From Pseudomonas yangonensis (GTDB lineage Bacteria; Pseudomonadota; Gammaproteobacteria; Pseudomonadales; Pseudomonadaceae), in contig NZ_BLJU01000005.1 of NCBI RefSeq assembly GCF_009932725.1, forward strand, positions 248,001 through 312,000: 64,000 nucleotides of DNA, given 5' to 3'. Under the pieces are notes generated by a model. The model worked only from the letters and a program-made list of their open reading frames with translations, had not been told where the DNA came from and ran no database searches. Each line of letters begins with the position of its first letter. Position 1 is the stretch's first letter. Below, piece after piece: positions 36,497-45,471 of this stretch. Position numbers and translations under genes: made by a program.

Positions 36497-37963
36497 TTAC
36501 TTATCCTTTCTGACGAAGCCGGGCAGGTTGGCGAGCATGCTGCTCAGGCTATTGCTGGTTTGCTTGAGCTGCCCGACCAGAGAATCCATGGCATTGAATT
36601 GCGAATAAAGACGCTTTTGCAGACTCTCGACACGCACGTCCAACGCCTTGCGCTGCTTGTCGACATCCTGCTTGGTGGCTTGTAGCGCATCGTTACGCTG
36701 CTTGAGCACCCCATCAGTAGCAACGTACGAGGAGGTAAAACTCGACAGGCGCCCCATCAAACCGCCGTTCCCAGTCAGATAAGCCCCTACCTCGTCGAAG
36801 TTCTTATCTAGCGCAGCAGTTAGCTTAGTGTCGTCCAGGGACAGTTTGCCGTCCTTTGCGGTGGTTATGCCCAACTCCGCAAGCGCTTGAATGCCGCCTT
36901 GCCCAGATGCACTCACCAATTCGTTACGCATTCCTGAGATAAGGCTACGTACGGATGTATCACCGAACAGAGGCCCCGTTACAGGCTTGGAACCATCCAC
37001 CGGGACGAAAGCCGTCAGCTGCGAGGTAGTGGAGATTAGCGCATTGTAGGCATCGACGAACTTTTGAAGGCTGCTTTTTACAGTGCCTTTGTCGACGCCC
37101 ACGGTAAGATTAATGGTCTTGCCATCGGCCAGATCGCTGGAGCTTTGGGCAGCAAGCAGATCAAGCGTTACACCTTCAAGGGCGTCCTCGATACGATTGT
37201 TGTTCCGAACCAATTGCAGACCGTCGATGGTCAATTTGGCAGACTTAGCTTGAGTAATGACCCCACCCGCACCGGAGGTCGAATCTGGCTTTAGATAGGC
37301 GCCGGGATTATCAGGATCATCGGCGGCGGTGAAAGCCAGCACGGAAAGCTGGTTATCGCCTGCTACTTCATCACCTGAAGGTGGCGGCACCGTCACCTTT
37401 ACGTCATTACCCTGCCCTGTCTTGGTCGAACTCAATACCAAGCGAGAACCCGAGTCGTCTGTAATAATGGTTGCGCTGATACCACTGCTCTTACCGGCCT
37501 CATTGATCGAGTCGCGTATCCCGGCCAGAGTATTGTTGGCCTCCGTGACTTCGACATTGATACTCGTCGAACCGGCAGAAATCTCCAGGATACCACCACT
37601 AAACTTAGCGCCAGTGCCACCAGATACGGACTGCAGCGCTACCTTGCTGCTGGATGCCAGCTGCTGCACTTGCAAGCTGTAGCTACCGGCTGGAGCCGTG
37701 GATGTCGCCGAGGCTTTTACCACGCTGCTACTGGACGTGCTGGCCGTGCGCGATTCGAAGAGAGAGGCCTTGTTCAAGGAGTCAACGGCGCTTTTGAAGG
37801 TGTTGATCGCTCCAGTAAGCGTGCCGATTGCCGAAATCCGGGTAGTGGTTGCCTTCTCGAGATTGTCGAGCTGATTGGCCTTCGGCGCTTTTTCGGCATT
37901 GACCAGAGACTTGACGATCTCGTCAATGTTGAGTCCCGAGTTTATTCCTGTAATACCGGCCAT
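36497..37963 (-). CDS. fliD: Filament cap protein FliD
   Basis: A 488-residue hook-associated protein 2. The N-terminal MAGITGINSGLNIDEIVKSL, VNAEKAPKANQLDNLEKATT and the TRISAIGTLTGAINTFKSAV coiled-coil are typical. The C-terminal D0/D1 segment is RLSSFTSSYVATDGVLKQRN and RVESLQKRLYSQFNAMDSLV. The central part is variable. FliD pentamers cap the growing filament and fold flagellin subunits; in P. aeruginosa it also mediates mucin adhesion. Two FliS-type chaperone genes follow. Confidence 0.95.
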   Translation of the reverse strand: MAGITGINSGLNIDEIVKSLVNAEKAPKANQLDNLEKATTTRISAIGTLTGAINTFKSAVDSLNKASLFESRTASTSSSSVVKASATSTAPAGSYSLQVQQLASSSKVALQSVSGGTGAKFSGGILEISAGSTSINVEVTEANNTLAGIRDSINEAGKSSGISATIITDDSGSRLVLSSTKTGQGNDVKVTVPPPSGDEVAGDNQLSVLAFTAADDPDNPGAYLKPDSTSGAGGVITQAKSAKLTIDGLQLVRNNNRIEDALEGVTLDLLAAQSSSDLADGKTINLTVGVDKGTVKSSLQKFVDAYNALISTTSQLTAFVPVDGSKPVTGPLFGDTSVRSLISGMRNELVSASGQGGIQALAELGITTAKDGKLSLDDTKLTAALDKNFDEVGAYLTGNGGLMGRLSSFTSSYVATDGVLKQRNDALQATKQDVDKQRKALDVRVESLQKRLYSQFNAMDSLVGQLKQTSNSLSSMLANLPGFVRKDK

Positions 37964-38043
37964 GTTGCGCTACCTCGTCAAACATTCGACGTCACTCATC
38001 ACTGGGACGAGCATCAATCAAAACTCATGCCAAGGTTTACTGC

Positions 38044-38445
38044 TTATGCCTCAGCCTTGAACAGTAGACTACGCACCTCCGACAGGTTCTCTGCCAGCTT
38101 GAGCGCTTCTTCTGATGGAATTTGTCGAATCACATCACCTGATCCAGCGTCCGTTACCTTTACCACGACCCGGCCAGAACCGTCGTCTACGGCAAAGTTA
38201 ATGCTGCGTCGAACGCTTTGAACGAACTCCTGAATAGTCGCAACCGCATCCTCGACCTGCTTGCGACTCACACCCTGAGCAGGCTGGACGGTGCTTGCAC
38301 CAGGCTGTGCAGCCTCGTCCACATCCTTAGCAGCGCCGGCATCGCCAGCAGCGGTGGATTTCTGGCGGACATCGACAGCACCAGATACGCTGCCATCGCG
38401 GCCAAGCGCAGGAAGTACAGGGAGCTTAACCGAACCAACGTCCAT
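38044..38445 (-). CDS. flaG: Filament length control protein FlaG
   Basis: A 133-residue protein with a disordered N-terminal half rich in Ala, Gly and Gln. The conserved C-terminal FlaG domain is VRRSINFAVDDGSGRVVVKV, TDAGSGDVIRQIPSEEALKL and AENLSEVRSLLFKAEA. FlaG is usually encoded between fliC and fliD, as here, and affects filament length. The start ATG at 38445 gives MDVGSVKLPVLPALG. Confidence 0.92.
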   Translation of the reverse strand: MDVGSVKLPVLPALGRDGSVSGAVDVRQKSTAAGDAGAAKDVDEAAQPGASTVQPAQGVSRKQVEDAVATIQEFVQSVRRSINFAVDDGSGRVVVKVTDAGSGDVIRQIPSEEALKLAENLSEVRSLLFKAEA

Positions 38446-38469
38446 ACATTTCTCCTCACAATGAGGTAA

Positions 38470-38497
38470 CGGGGGAAAGAGCCAAGCCCTTCCCCCC
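38470..38497 (-). terminator. Possible hairpin after fliC
   Basis: A G-rich arm (38471-38477) can pair with a C-rich arm (38490-38496) across a 12-base loop, 20 bases past the fliC stop. No T-run follows, so termination efficiency is doubtful and read-through to flaG is possible. Confidence 0.3.
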
Positions 38498-38516
38498 GCA
38501 GTCTAGCGCCTTTACC

Positions 38517-40025
38517 TTAGCCCAGCAGGCTGAGCACGGCCTGCGGCAGCTGGTTGGCCTGGGCCAGGATCGCAGTACCTGCCTGCTGCAGGATCTGGTT
38601 CTTGGTCAGGTTCGCAGTCTCGGTAGCGAAGTCAGTGTCCTGAATTCGGCTGCGGGCGGCCGAGGAGTTCTCACTGATGCTCTGCAGATTCGAGATGGTG
38701 TTCTCGAAGCGATTCTGCACCGCACCAAGCTGAGCGCGCTGACTATCGATATTGGAGATCGCGCCGTTGATGATACCCAGAGCGGTCTGCGCGCCACCGG
38801 CGGTGCTGATATCGATGTCACGAACCGAGTCCAGGGTACTAAACTTGTCCTCACCCAGGCCGGCACTCATGCCGCGCACTTCAAAGGCATCAGCTGCTTC
38901 CAGTTGAACCTGGCCGTCAGCACGAGCACCGCCACCTGCCGTGATGCTGCCGGAGCTACCAACGTTCTCGTCACCAGCAAAGTTCTTGGTCTGCAGGCTT
39001 GCAGTCGCACCGCTACCGCCCTGGTAGTTCTTGATCGCGATGGCGTCACCACGGGAGTTGACCAGCTCAATCTTGTCACCTTTGGAGATGGCCGAGATAC
39101 CAGTCTTGCCAGTTTCCCTGTTGATCGCGTCGGCCAGAGCACCAAGGTCCTTGGTATCGGTAACCACGGCGGAGATCACGGCCTTATCGGTATCTTTGGT
39201 GGTGCTATTGGCGCCATACAGTTCGAAGGAAATGGTGCCGCTTGCAGAAATGCTACCCAACTCGGCAACGGTGCGAGCGTTGGCAGTCACACCAGTCTCG
39301 TCACTCTTGGCATTGACGGCGCGAGCGATTTCACTGGCTGCGGCGCCACTGGCCGGACCGCTAATGTCGACCACACCACCGGATGCACCTGCGGTGAACT
39401 TGGAAGCGATCTGGAACGAAGTATCGGTGTAGGCAGAAGTACCGTAAGCAGCCGCACCACTGGCACCGCTGGCGATGGTGCCAGCACCACCACCGGAAGT
39501 GGTGACACGGTTGATGCCGATGCGGTCAGTCGCAGCCGAGCCGATGGAGACGTTGATGGTCTCGTAGGCGTTGGCACCCACCTGGAAGCTCTGGGAACCG
39601 AACGAACCGTCGAGGATCTTGCGGCCACCGAAGCTGGTGGTCTCGGAAATACGGTTCAGCTCCTGTTGCAGCTGGGACACTTCGGACTGCAGTGCAGCAC
39701 GTTCGGTAGCACCGTTGGAGCCGTTGGCCGATTGCAGGGCCAGGTCACGCATACGCTGCAGAATACCGGTGGACTGCTGCAGGGCGCCTTCAGCGGTCTG
39801 GGCCAGAGAGATACCGTCGTTGGCGTTACGAGTGGCAACGCCCAGGCCGTTGATCTGGCTGGTCAGGCGATTGGAGATCTGCAGGCCTGCTGCGTCGTCC
39901 TTCGCGCTGTTGATGCGGAAGCCGGTAGAGAGACGCTGGAGGGAAGTGTCCAGGCCTTTGGAAGAGCTGTTCAGGTTACGCTGAGTGTTGAGGGACGCAA
40001 CGTTAGTGTTGACTGTAAGGGCCAT
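38517..40025 (-). CDS. fliC: Flagellin FliC
   Basis: A 502-residue filament protein. The N-terminal D0/D1 begins [20 protein letters not shown] and continues with [20 protein letters not shown]. The C-terminal D1/D0 is [20 protein letters not shown] and [17 protein letters not shown]. The middle (about 170-400) is Ser/Thr/Ala-rich and variable, the surface domain and probable glycosylation target of the adjacent glycosyltransferase. ATG 40025 follows a GGAGG site. Transcription is from a sigma-28 promoter at 40121-40146. Confidence 0.97.
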   Translation of the reverse strand: MALTVNTNVASLNTQRNLNSSSKGLDTSLQRLSTGFRINSAKDDAAGLQISNRLTSQINGLGVATRNANDGISLAQTAEGALQQSTGILQRMRDLALQSANGSNGATERAALQSEVSQLQQELNRISETTSFGGRKILDGSFGSQSFQVGANAYETINVSIGSAATDRIGINRVTTSGGGAGTIASGASGAAAYGTSAYTDTSFQIASKFTAGASGGVVDISGPASGAAASEIARAVNAKSDETGVTANARTVAELGSISASGTISFELYGANSTTKDTDKAVISAVVTDTKDLGALADAINRETGKTGISAISKGDKIELVNSRGDAIAIKNYQGGSGATASLQTKNFAGDENVGSSGSITAGGGARADGQVQLEAADAFEVRGMSAGLGEDKFSTLDSVRDIDISTAGGAQTALGIINGAISNIDSQRAQLGAVQNRFENTISNLQSISENSSAARSRIQDTDFATETANLTKNQILQQAGTAILAQANQLPQAVLSLLG

Positions 40026-40057
40026 GGTATTGCCTCCAGATGACCTTAGAACCGTTT

Positions 40058-40093
40058 GTCTGAGCTTGCGAGCTCGGGCCTGCATGCTCAGAC
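40058..40093 (-). promoter_or_regulatory. Hairpin in the fliC leader
   Basis: A perfect 8-bp stem (40058-40065 with 40086-40093) with a 20-base loop that itself contains the palindrome CGAGCTCG lies in the predicted fliC 5' leader, about 30 bases upstream of the start codon. It could stabilise the flagellin mRNA or serve RNA-binding regulators; no function is shown. Confidence 0.5.
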
Positions 40094-40120
40094 GCCCAGA
40101 GAGTTCGCATTCGATTTTTG

Positions 40121-40146
40121 TATCGGCGCAGGAGGCTAGAGCTTTA
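40121..40146 (-). promoter_or_regulatory. Sigma-28 (FliA) promoter of fliC
   Basis: On the minus strand TAAA (40143-40146), exactly 15 bases, then GCCGATA (40121-40127) is a full match to the flagellar sigma-28 consensus. The predicted start lies near 40112, giving a leader of about 85-90 bases. Confidence 0.93.
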
Positions 40147-40170
40147 GCAGTAAATTTCAGTTTTTTTGAT

Positions 40171-40218
40171 GATCTTTTTTCTTTCTAAAGAATCAATCAG
40201 TTAGACAGAAAAAAGGTC
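40171..40218. repeat. AT-rich 16-bp inverted repeat upstream of the fliC promoter
   Basis: Arms 40171-40186 and 40203-40218 are complementary except one mismatch and one G-T pair, with a 16-base spacer. Each arm holds a run of six T or A. The element lies between the sigma-28 promoter of fliC and the end of the glycosyltransferase gene. It could act as a bidirectional terminator for the convergent flow or as an upstream enhancing element for fliC. Confidence 0.6.
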
Positions 40219-40238
40219 AGACTGGCATATATCGCCCC

Positions 40239-40261
40239 GGCGGGCCCGTTGCAGGCCCGCC
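40239..40261 (-). terminator. Hairpin after the glycosyltransferase gene
   Basis: A perfect 8-bp GC stem (40239-40246 with 40254-40261) with a seven-base loop stands 9 bases past the stop. The immediate minus-strand tail is not T-rich; the T-run comes ~23 bases later in the next inverted repeat. The two may work together. Confidence 0.45.
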
Positions 40262-40270
40262 AGCTCCCCC

Positions 40271-43200
40271 TCAATCCGGGGTCCAGGCCTCACGCCAGAG
40301 CAGCAGGTTATCGCCTTCAAGCATCCAGCGACTCTGTACGGCACCACGCAGCCGATCACCAAGGCGCGCGGTCTCATCGAGGTCGGCAAGATGCATACGA
40401 ATGGCTTCCACCCAATCTCTGAAGCGGTTCTTCACCAGGGTCACCGGGAGGTTGCTGTTCTGGTAACAAAGCACATCACTGCAGATCACCGGGAAGCCGC
40501 AGGCACCGTACTCCAGCAGGCGAAGGTTGCTCTTGCAATCGTTGAACAGGTTCTGCTCCACCGGAGCGACGGCGAGATCCAAATTGAGCTGCGCCAGCTT
40601 CGCCGGGTAATCCCGGATGGGCACACCGGCGTGGTACTCATGCACATAGGGACGCAGCTTATCCGGGCACATGCCAAAGAAAACCCATTCCACCTCGTTG
40701 GCCAGCTCCTTAACCACATCGACGATCATTTCCAGGTCGCCGGTATGACTAACACCGCCAGCCCAGCCCACCCGGGGCTTGCCAGAGCAACGACGTTGAC
40801 TGCTCAAGCCTCGCCACCAGCGCGTATCGAGACGATTATGAACCACCCGGATGTCGTCATGCAGACCGGCGAAGGCTTCGGCCAGCGGCTCGGTGGAAAC
40901 CACGAAGCGATCAACGTAGCTCAAGCCGCGGCGTAGCGCCCTGACAATGTCCTTGGGCATATGGGCCTTGTGGATGCTCTTCATCGGCAGGTTGGGTAGA
41001 TAGTCGTCCAGCTCGAAGACCTTGAAGGCATTGGAAAACGCCTTCATCCGGCGCATGCCTTCGATCTGAGACTCCCCCACCTGGCGTTGCAATACGATGC
41101 TGTCGGGTGCGAACCGCTCCAGCTCCGTCACGGACAGCTGGTTCCAGAGCAGCGTTCCGTCTATCAGCCCCTCGCGATCCATCGCCTCCAACGGCTGGAT
41201 CACCCGATAATTGCCGCAACCTTGCTGGTCTGCCGCATGCCCCAGAATCGTCGGCACGGGGCGCCAGGATGAAAGAGGACGCCAGTTCATCTTGCTCGGC
41301 GCGATGCTGAACTCATCACCTGAGCCCAACGAGAAATTGGGGTTATACGCTGGATCACGAGCCAGCAAGGGCAACCAGCGAGCGTACATGGCATCTTCTT
41401 GCACGGTCGTGGCAGCAGGCTCCGGCTCTTCATTGATGAGCATCGGGGCACGCGGCGTCCAGACGTTCAGGAAACCTGCCGAATGCAGGCGCAGGCAAAG
41501 ATCCACATCAGCCCAGGGCGCCAGATCAGCGTCTTCATCGAAACGTCCAGCGCTGAGGAACAGACTCTTGCGCAACATCAGGCATTTGCCACTGACAGCC
41601 GCGTAGTTCTGGTCCACCAGAAGGCGCTGGAGATAACCTGGGGCTTCCAATGGCTGACCGACGAATACACGCCCTACCGGCCCATTAAGCCCCAATATGA
41701 TGCCAGCATGCCGAATGGTTTGGTCACCCGCCAGCAACTTGGCCCCCACGGCCCCGACTTCCTGGCGAGCCGCATGGTTGACCAGTTGATGCAACCAATT
41801 GGAATCCAGCACAGCAATGCCGACATCCAGCCACAGCAGTAGCTCACCTCTCGCATGCTCCGCCGCCTGGTTGCGCACCTGCGCCAAAGACAGCACATCG
41901 GAGAAACGCAGTACTCGGATCGAATCCGTACCTAACTGTTCAATACCGCTCAGCCAGCCTTGAAGGACCGAATCATCTGCACTCTGATCAAGCAGTAGCA
42001 CTTCGTATGTGCGGTAGCTGGTTTTTTCCAGGATGGTTTCAATACAGCGGCGCGCCTTCGCCAGACTGCCCTGTGTGTGAACGAGAATGCTCACCAGTGC
42101 GCTGTCATCCACTCCATAGTCTAGATCGTAGTGACCAGGCAGGCGTGAGGTCACGGCGGCCTTCGGGAAACCGCGCGCCATTAAGTGGCGTTGGATGACC
42201 TCTCGCTCATCGACGCTGTCCCGCAACGGGGACGCCTCACGAATCAATAAAGGCTCACTGATATGGCCCAGCCCTTCCAGACCCTTGTCTTCGATCAGAC
42301 GTAAGAGATAATCCAGTTCGAACGCTCTTCCGGCCTCGCGACGGAATCCGCCCATATCCCGCCAGGTCTTGCAATTGAACAACCAGTGGCAGGCCATTGC
42401 ACTAGGCAGGCTGAGCAGCATGTCCAGATTCAATCCTGGCCGCAGAGCCAGGCCAAGATCATCGGAGTCCTGACGCACCACCTCGTCACCGTAAACGGCA
42501 CGACATCCTGGGGCGCCAATCAGATCCAGCGCCGCTATCATCAAGCCGCTAGTGGTGAACTCACAACCGGCCTCGACCAGTACGAACCAGTCGAACCCAC
42601 CCTCACGCAGCGCCAGGTCTATACCCGCCAGCGGTTGCTCACCATCGATTTGGATAAAGCGCAGCTTGTCTTGAACGCTAGTCTGCGGCACGTCCTGCGG
42701 GGTTAAGGCAACGATACGCAGCGCCGCATACAGATTGTTCTCCAGACTCAGACTCTTGATGGTCTTGCCCAGACGTGCGGGATCACCCTTGCGATCAACA
42801 ATGAGCACACCAAAAGTTGGTGCATTGCTGGTCTGCAGGTGCTCGGCAATCAGACGATGCTGTGCATCTGTGGGCACGCGCTCGGCAAGCCAAGGAGTCA
42901 GTTGCCGCCGCCCCACTTGAGCAGCACGCTCACAGGCAGCCGCCTGCGTCTTGCGCATAAATACCGCAAGCTGCTCCCAGAACTGATCCTCCAGACCATT
43001 GAGTAGATCACGCGCATGAGGGAGTGAGGCTCTCGCCTCCGCCAAAGCCTCGGGGCTGTCTGAATAGGCAAATCCCCCACCAACATCGATTATCGTTTGC
43101 TCCGAAACGGCCAGCCGCTCATAACCTGGCAGCTTCAGGGCGACCACAGGACAACCGCACATAATCGCTTTGGAGCACGTAGAAGAAGACTCATAGCTAT

Positions 43201-43807
43201 ACAGCACCTCTGCTTCCTGAAGACGCTCAGCTAGCGCAGAGAGAGATAAAGGTGTTGCCATGGACAAAACTTCTATCGTTTCGGGAAACGAAGAAATATC
43301 CACCTGATCATATGGAATACGATTTAAGTACAGCAACTTTCGAAAGCGAGGCCGCGGTGGCTTGGGCAGCGAGAATAGCTCTACGTCTGTAGTCTGAAGC
43401 CGTAGCAGGTCCATGCCATCCGGATCATTACCGTCATAAAACTCGCGGCGAAAATAGAAGAGCAAGTCGTCCTCATTGCCCTTTTCCTTTTCGGCGAGCA
43501 GCCCTCTCTTGTTCAGGACGTAACGCACCACTACCGACGTATTGAGGCAATTTCCTGCCGTTACCTCTGGATACACAGCAATTGGCTCGAGCCCTTCTCG
43601 GCGATGACGCTCTCGAGTTGCCTCATCCAACAACGGCGTCTTCAGTTTGAGGCTGGTGACGCTCGTACCCGCGATATAGGCCTCTCGCCCCTCCAGATTA
43701 AGGGCGTGGCACAAATAGTGAAGCGCCTGAATACCAGACGAAGTTTCACGATATTCAGGGGCAACGATGTAGTAGGGATGCCCAGGTTTACGATGCAGAC
43801 GACTCAT
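40271..43807 (-). CDS. fgtA: Multidomain flagellin glycosyltransferase (FgtA/RfbC-like)
   Basis: A 1178-residue protein. Residues ~1-300 are GT4-like (YYIVAPEYRETSSGIQALHY, then SYESSSTCSKAIMCGCPVVA). At ~335-560 stands a GT2-like module (TFGVLIVDRKGDPARLGKTI, CRAVYGDEVV). At ~580-840 a second GT2-like module appears (ALVSILVHTQGSLAKARRCI, GELLLWLDVGIAVLDSNWL, APWADVDLCLRLHSAGFLNV). The last ~300 form another GT4-like domain (KPRVGWAGGVSHTGDLEMIV, LLEYGACGFPVICSDVLCY). Large multidomain transferases next to fliC attach the first sugar to flagellin in P. aeruginosa and P. syringae. GC content is near that of the core genes at its 3' half. Confidence 0.8.
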   Translation of the reverse strand: MSRLHRKPGHPYYIVAPEYRETSSGIQALHYLCHALNLEGREAYIAGTSVTSLKLKTPLLDEATRERHRREGLEPIAVYPEVTAGNCLNTSVVVRYVLNKRGLLAEKEKGNEDDLLFYFRREFYDGNDPDGMDLLRLQTTDVELFSLPKPPRPRFRKLLYLNRIPYDQVDISSFPETIEVLSMATPLSLSALAERLQEAEVLYSYESSSTCSKAIMCGCPVVALKLPGYERLAVSEQTIIDVGGGFAYSDSPEALAEARASLPHARDLLNGLEDQFWEQLAVFMRKTQAAACERAAQVGRRQLTPWLAERVPTDAQHRLIAEHLQTSNAPTFGVLIVDRKGDPARLGKTIKSLSLENNLYAALRIVALTPQDVPQTSVQDKLRFIQIDGEQPLAGIDLALREGGFDWFVLVEAGCEFTTSGLMIAALDLIGAPGCRAVYGDEVVRQDSDDLGLALRPGLNLDMLLSLPSAMACHWLFNCKTWRDMGGFRREAGRAFELDYLLRLIEDKGLEGLGHISEPLLIREASPLRDSVDEREVIQRHLMARGFPKAAVTSRLPGHYDLDYGVDDSALVSILVHTQGSLAKARRCIETILEKTSYRTYEVLLLDQSADDSVLQGWLSGIEQLGTDSIRVLRFSDVLSLAQVRNQAAEHARGELLLWLDVGIAVLDSNWLHQLVNHAARQEVGAVGAKLLAGDQTIRHAGIILGLNGPVGRVFVGQPLEAPGYLQRLLVDQNYAAVSGKCLMLRKSLFLSAGRFDEDADLAPWADVDLCLRLHSAGFLNVWTPRAPMLINEEPEPAATTVQEDAMYARWLPLLARDPAYNPNFSLGSGDEFSIAPSKMNWRPLSSWRPVPTILGHAADQQGCGNYRVIQPLEAMDREGLIDGTLLWNQLSVTELERFAPDSIVLQRQVGESQIEGMRRMKAFSNAFKVFELDDYLPNLPMKSIHKAHMPKDIVRALRRGLSYVDRFVVSTEPLAEAFAGLHDDIRVVHNRLDTRWWRGLSSQRRCSGKPRVGWAGGVSHTGDLEMIVDVVKELANEVEWVFFGMCPDKLRPYVHEYHAGVPIRDYPAKLAQLNLDLAVAPVEQNLFNDCKSNLRLLEYGACGFPVICSDVLCYQNSNLPVTLVKNRFRDWVEAIRMHLADLDETARLGDRLRGAVQSRWMLEGDNLLLWREAWTPD

Positions 43808-43846
43808 GATTGCTCGCTAGAAAATCAAAAAATATGCGTGGGGCTA

Positions 43847-45232
43847 TCAGGCTTGATGTAGTGATGTAAGCCAACACTCCATACGTGCCTTGGTATCCAG
43901 AACAATCTCGTTCTGAAAGAAAAGCCCATCCGAGATACCGCCTCCTACCACTAATGCGCGCGCCGGCAAGACATCTCCAACTTGCTTACGCAACGCCTGC
44001 AACGCTAGCGCATTACAATGGGTCGGCAAAGAAAACGGGCTGGGGGAAGGCTGGTAGCGAGTGAATACTGCACGCTGCCCTGAAAGAAATCCTACAGCCT
44101 GAAGTTTAGCCATGATGCAATCAATCTCACCTCTACATGGCGCATTAAGTATCTCGATGGAAATGCGGCAATCTGCCGAATCTCCAGAGAAAGCTCGATA
44201 ATTGGTCAGACGATAAAAGCCGCTCCCTTCGTCGAAACCATAGAAGTAGGACAGGTCACTGAATACTGGCCGATCTAGCAATACGTCCAAAATTCTTAGA
44301 GGAACAGGCATTTCTAAGCCAAAATCCCGAATCGGCAAACCCAATTGGGCTGCAGCACCGACCAACCCGTTGGCAAGAACCACACCATCATAATGATCTT
44401 GATAAATGTAGCCGTTAGCAGTACGCCAGCTCGCTTCACCAGAAATTGGTGTATAGCCTTCGAGCTGCGCTCCAGTGACTACTGTTACGTCTAGTTCTTC
44501 CAGCAACGAAACAAAACCCCTAACGAACGAGCGGGTGCCCTGGTTACGCGAATAATAACGACGCAGGCCATTCTCAAAACGCACAGGCATCAAACGTTGG
44601 TCAGGAACCCCCAGCACCTCCCTAAAACGCTTGTCCTCAATCAGTGAGTACCACTCCTCATAATCATGAGCCACAAGCCGTGTAATGCCAGGGAGACACA
44701 TAGCAAAACCCGCGAGCCGATCAGACGAACATTGATACAGCCGGCTGAGTATCGGCGCCAGAATTAGCTCCGTATAAGCTCGGCCGAAGCGAGCAACGCC
44801 ATGTGCTAGCAAAGGACTACTGCGCTCGATATTCGCGGGTGCCGACAGCTCTCTGGTGTGAGTAACAACAGCGTCGCGCAATGCAACATGTTCGTCCACG
44901 CCCCTTACGTCCGGATAGTGTGTGTTGCTCTGCAGGCGCCCTGCGAAAATTGCCCCGTTATGCCCCCCCGTACCGGGCTCGAAATACAACAGATCCCCCG
45001 CGGGGACCAGCGAACTGAAAAGATGATCGATGTCGGCTGTACCACATTCTCGAAAGAGATGAGTGCCATGATCGAAATACAAGCCCTCATCCGGGTATTC
45101 AGTACCAGTCAACAAGCCGCCGCACATCGTATTGCGCTCAAGAAGGGTAACCTTCATCTGCGGATACAGCCGCTTGCCGTAGTAAGCAGCGACAAGCCCT
45201 GCCAAGCCTCCACCGACGATTAAGCATTTCAT
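43847..45232 (-). CDS. FAD-dependent oxidoreductase (UDP-galactopyranose mutase/PPOX-like fold)
   Basis: A 461-residue protein with the N-terminal dinucleotide motif LIVGGGLAGLVAAYYGKRLY, then ERNTMCGGLLTG and FDHGTHLF, typical of the amine-oxidase/protoporphyrinogen-oxidase/UDP-galactopyranose-mutase superfamily. The C-terminal ALVVGGGISDGLFFQNEIVL is the second FAD-contact segment. Lack of membrane segments and presence in a sugar locus suggest an act on a nucleotide sugar or its precursor, but the substrate is unknown. The ATG at 45232 follows a GAGGG site. It ends 39 bases before the glycosyltransferase start. Confidence 0.7.
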   Translation of the reverse strand: MKCLIVGGGLAGLVAAYYGKRLYPQMKVTLLERNTMCGGLLTGTEYPDEGLYFDHGTHLFRECGTADIDHLFSSLVPAGDLLYFEPGTGGHNGAIFAGRLQSNTHYPDVRGVDEHVALRDAVVTHTRELSAPANIERSSPLLAHGVARFGRAYTELILAPILSRLYQCSSDRLAGFAMCLPGITRLVAHDYEEWYSLIEDKRFREVLGVPDQRLMPVRFENGLRRYYSRNQGTRSFVRGFVSLLEELDVTVVTGAQLEGYTPISGEASWRTANGYIYQDHYDGVVLANGLVGAAAQLGLPIRDFGLEMPVPLRILDVLLDRPVFSDLSYFYGFDEGSGFYRLTNYRAFSGDSADCRISIEILNAPCRGEIDCIMAKLQAVGFLSGQRAVFTRYQPSPSPFSLPTHCNALALQALRKQVGDVLPARALVVGGGISDGLFFQNEIVLDTKARMECWLTSLHQA

Positions 45233-45269
45233 GGATGTACCCTCTCATAGAGCGTCGCGAACGAGGAAG

Positions 45270-45425
45270 TTAGGAAGATGCTTTACGCAAAAATAGCATG
45301 CCAGCGAAAACGAACGCGTAGTCAATGCCGCCTTCGCTCAGCATCTCGCCGCCTACACGCCGAGGTCCGCCACCAAAAAGCCCAAAGGTAATCGTCCAGC
45401 AGCAACCAGCCCCCTTGACAACCAT
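45270..45425 (-). CDS. Small ORF, possible gene remnant
   Basis: A 51-codon frame lies in the otherwise empty 239-base gap between the FAD oxidoreductase and the next gene. It starts MVVKGAGCCWTITFGLFGGG and ends DYAFVFAGMLFLRKASS. The C-terminal half looks like the end of a folded protein rather than chance translation. A TGA lies three codons before the ATG and no clear ribosome-binding site is seen. It may be the C-terminal remnant of a lost gene; no family is recognised. Confidence 0.3.
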   Translation of the reverse strand: MVVKGAGCCWTITFGLFGGGPRRVGGEMLSEGGIDYAFVFAGMLFLRKASS

Positions 45426-45471
45426 CGGCCGTCAAGCCTGAACATTAGCCGCAACGCTTTCGTAGGCGTGA

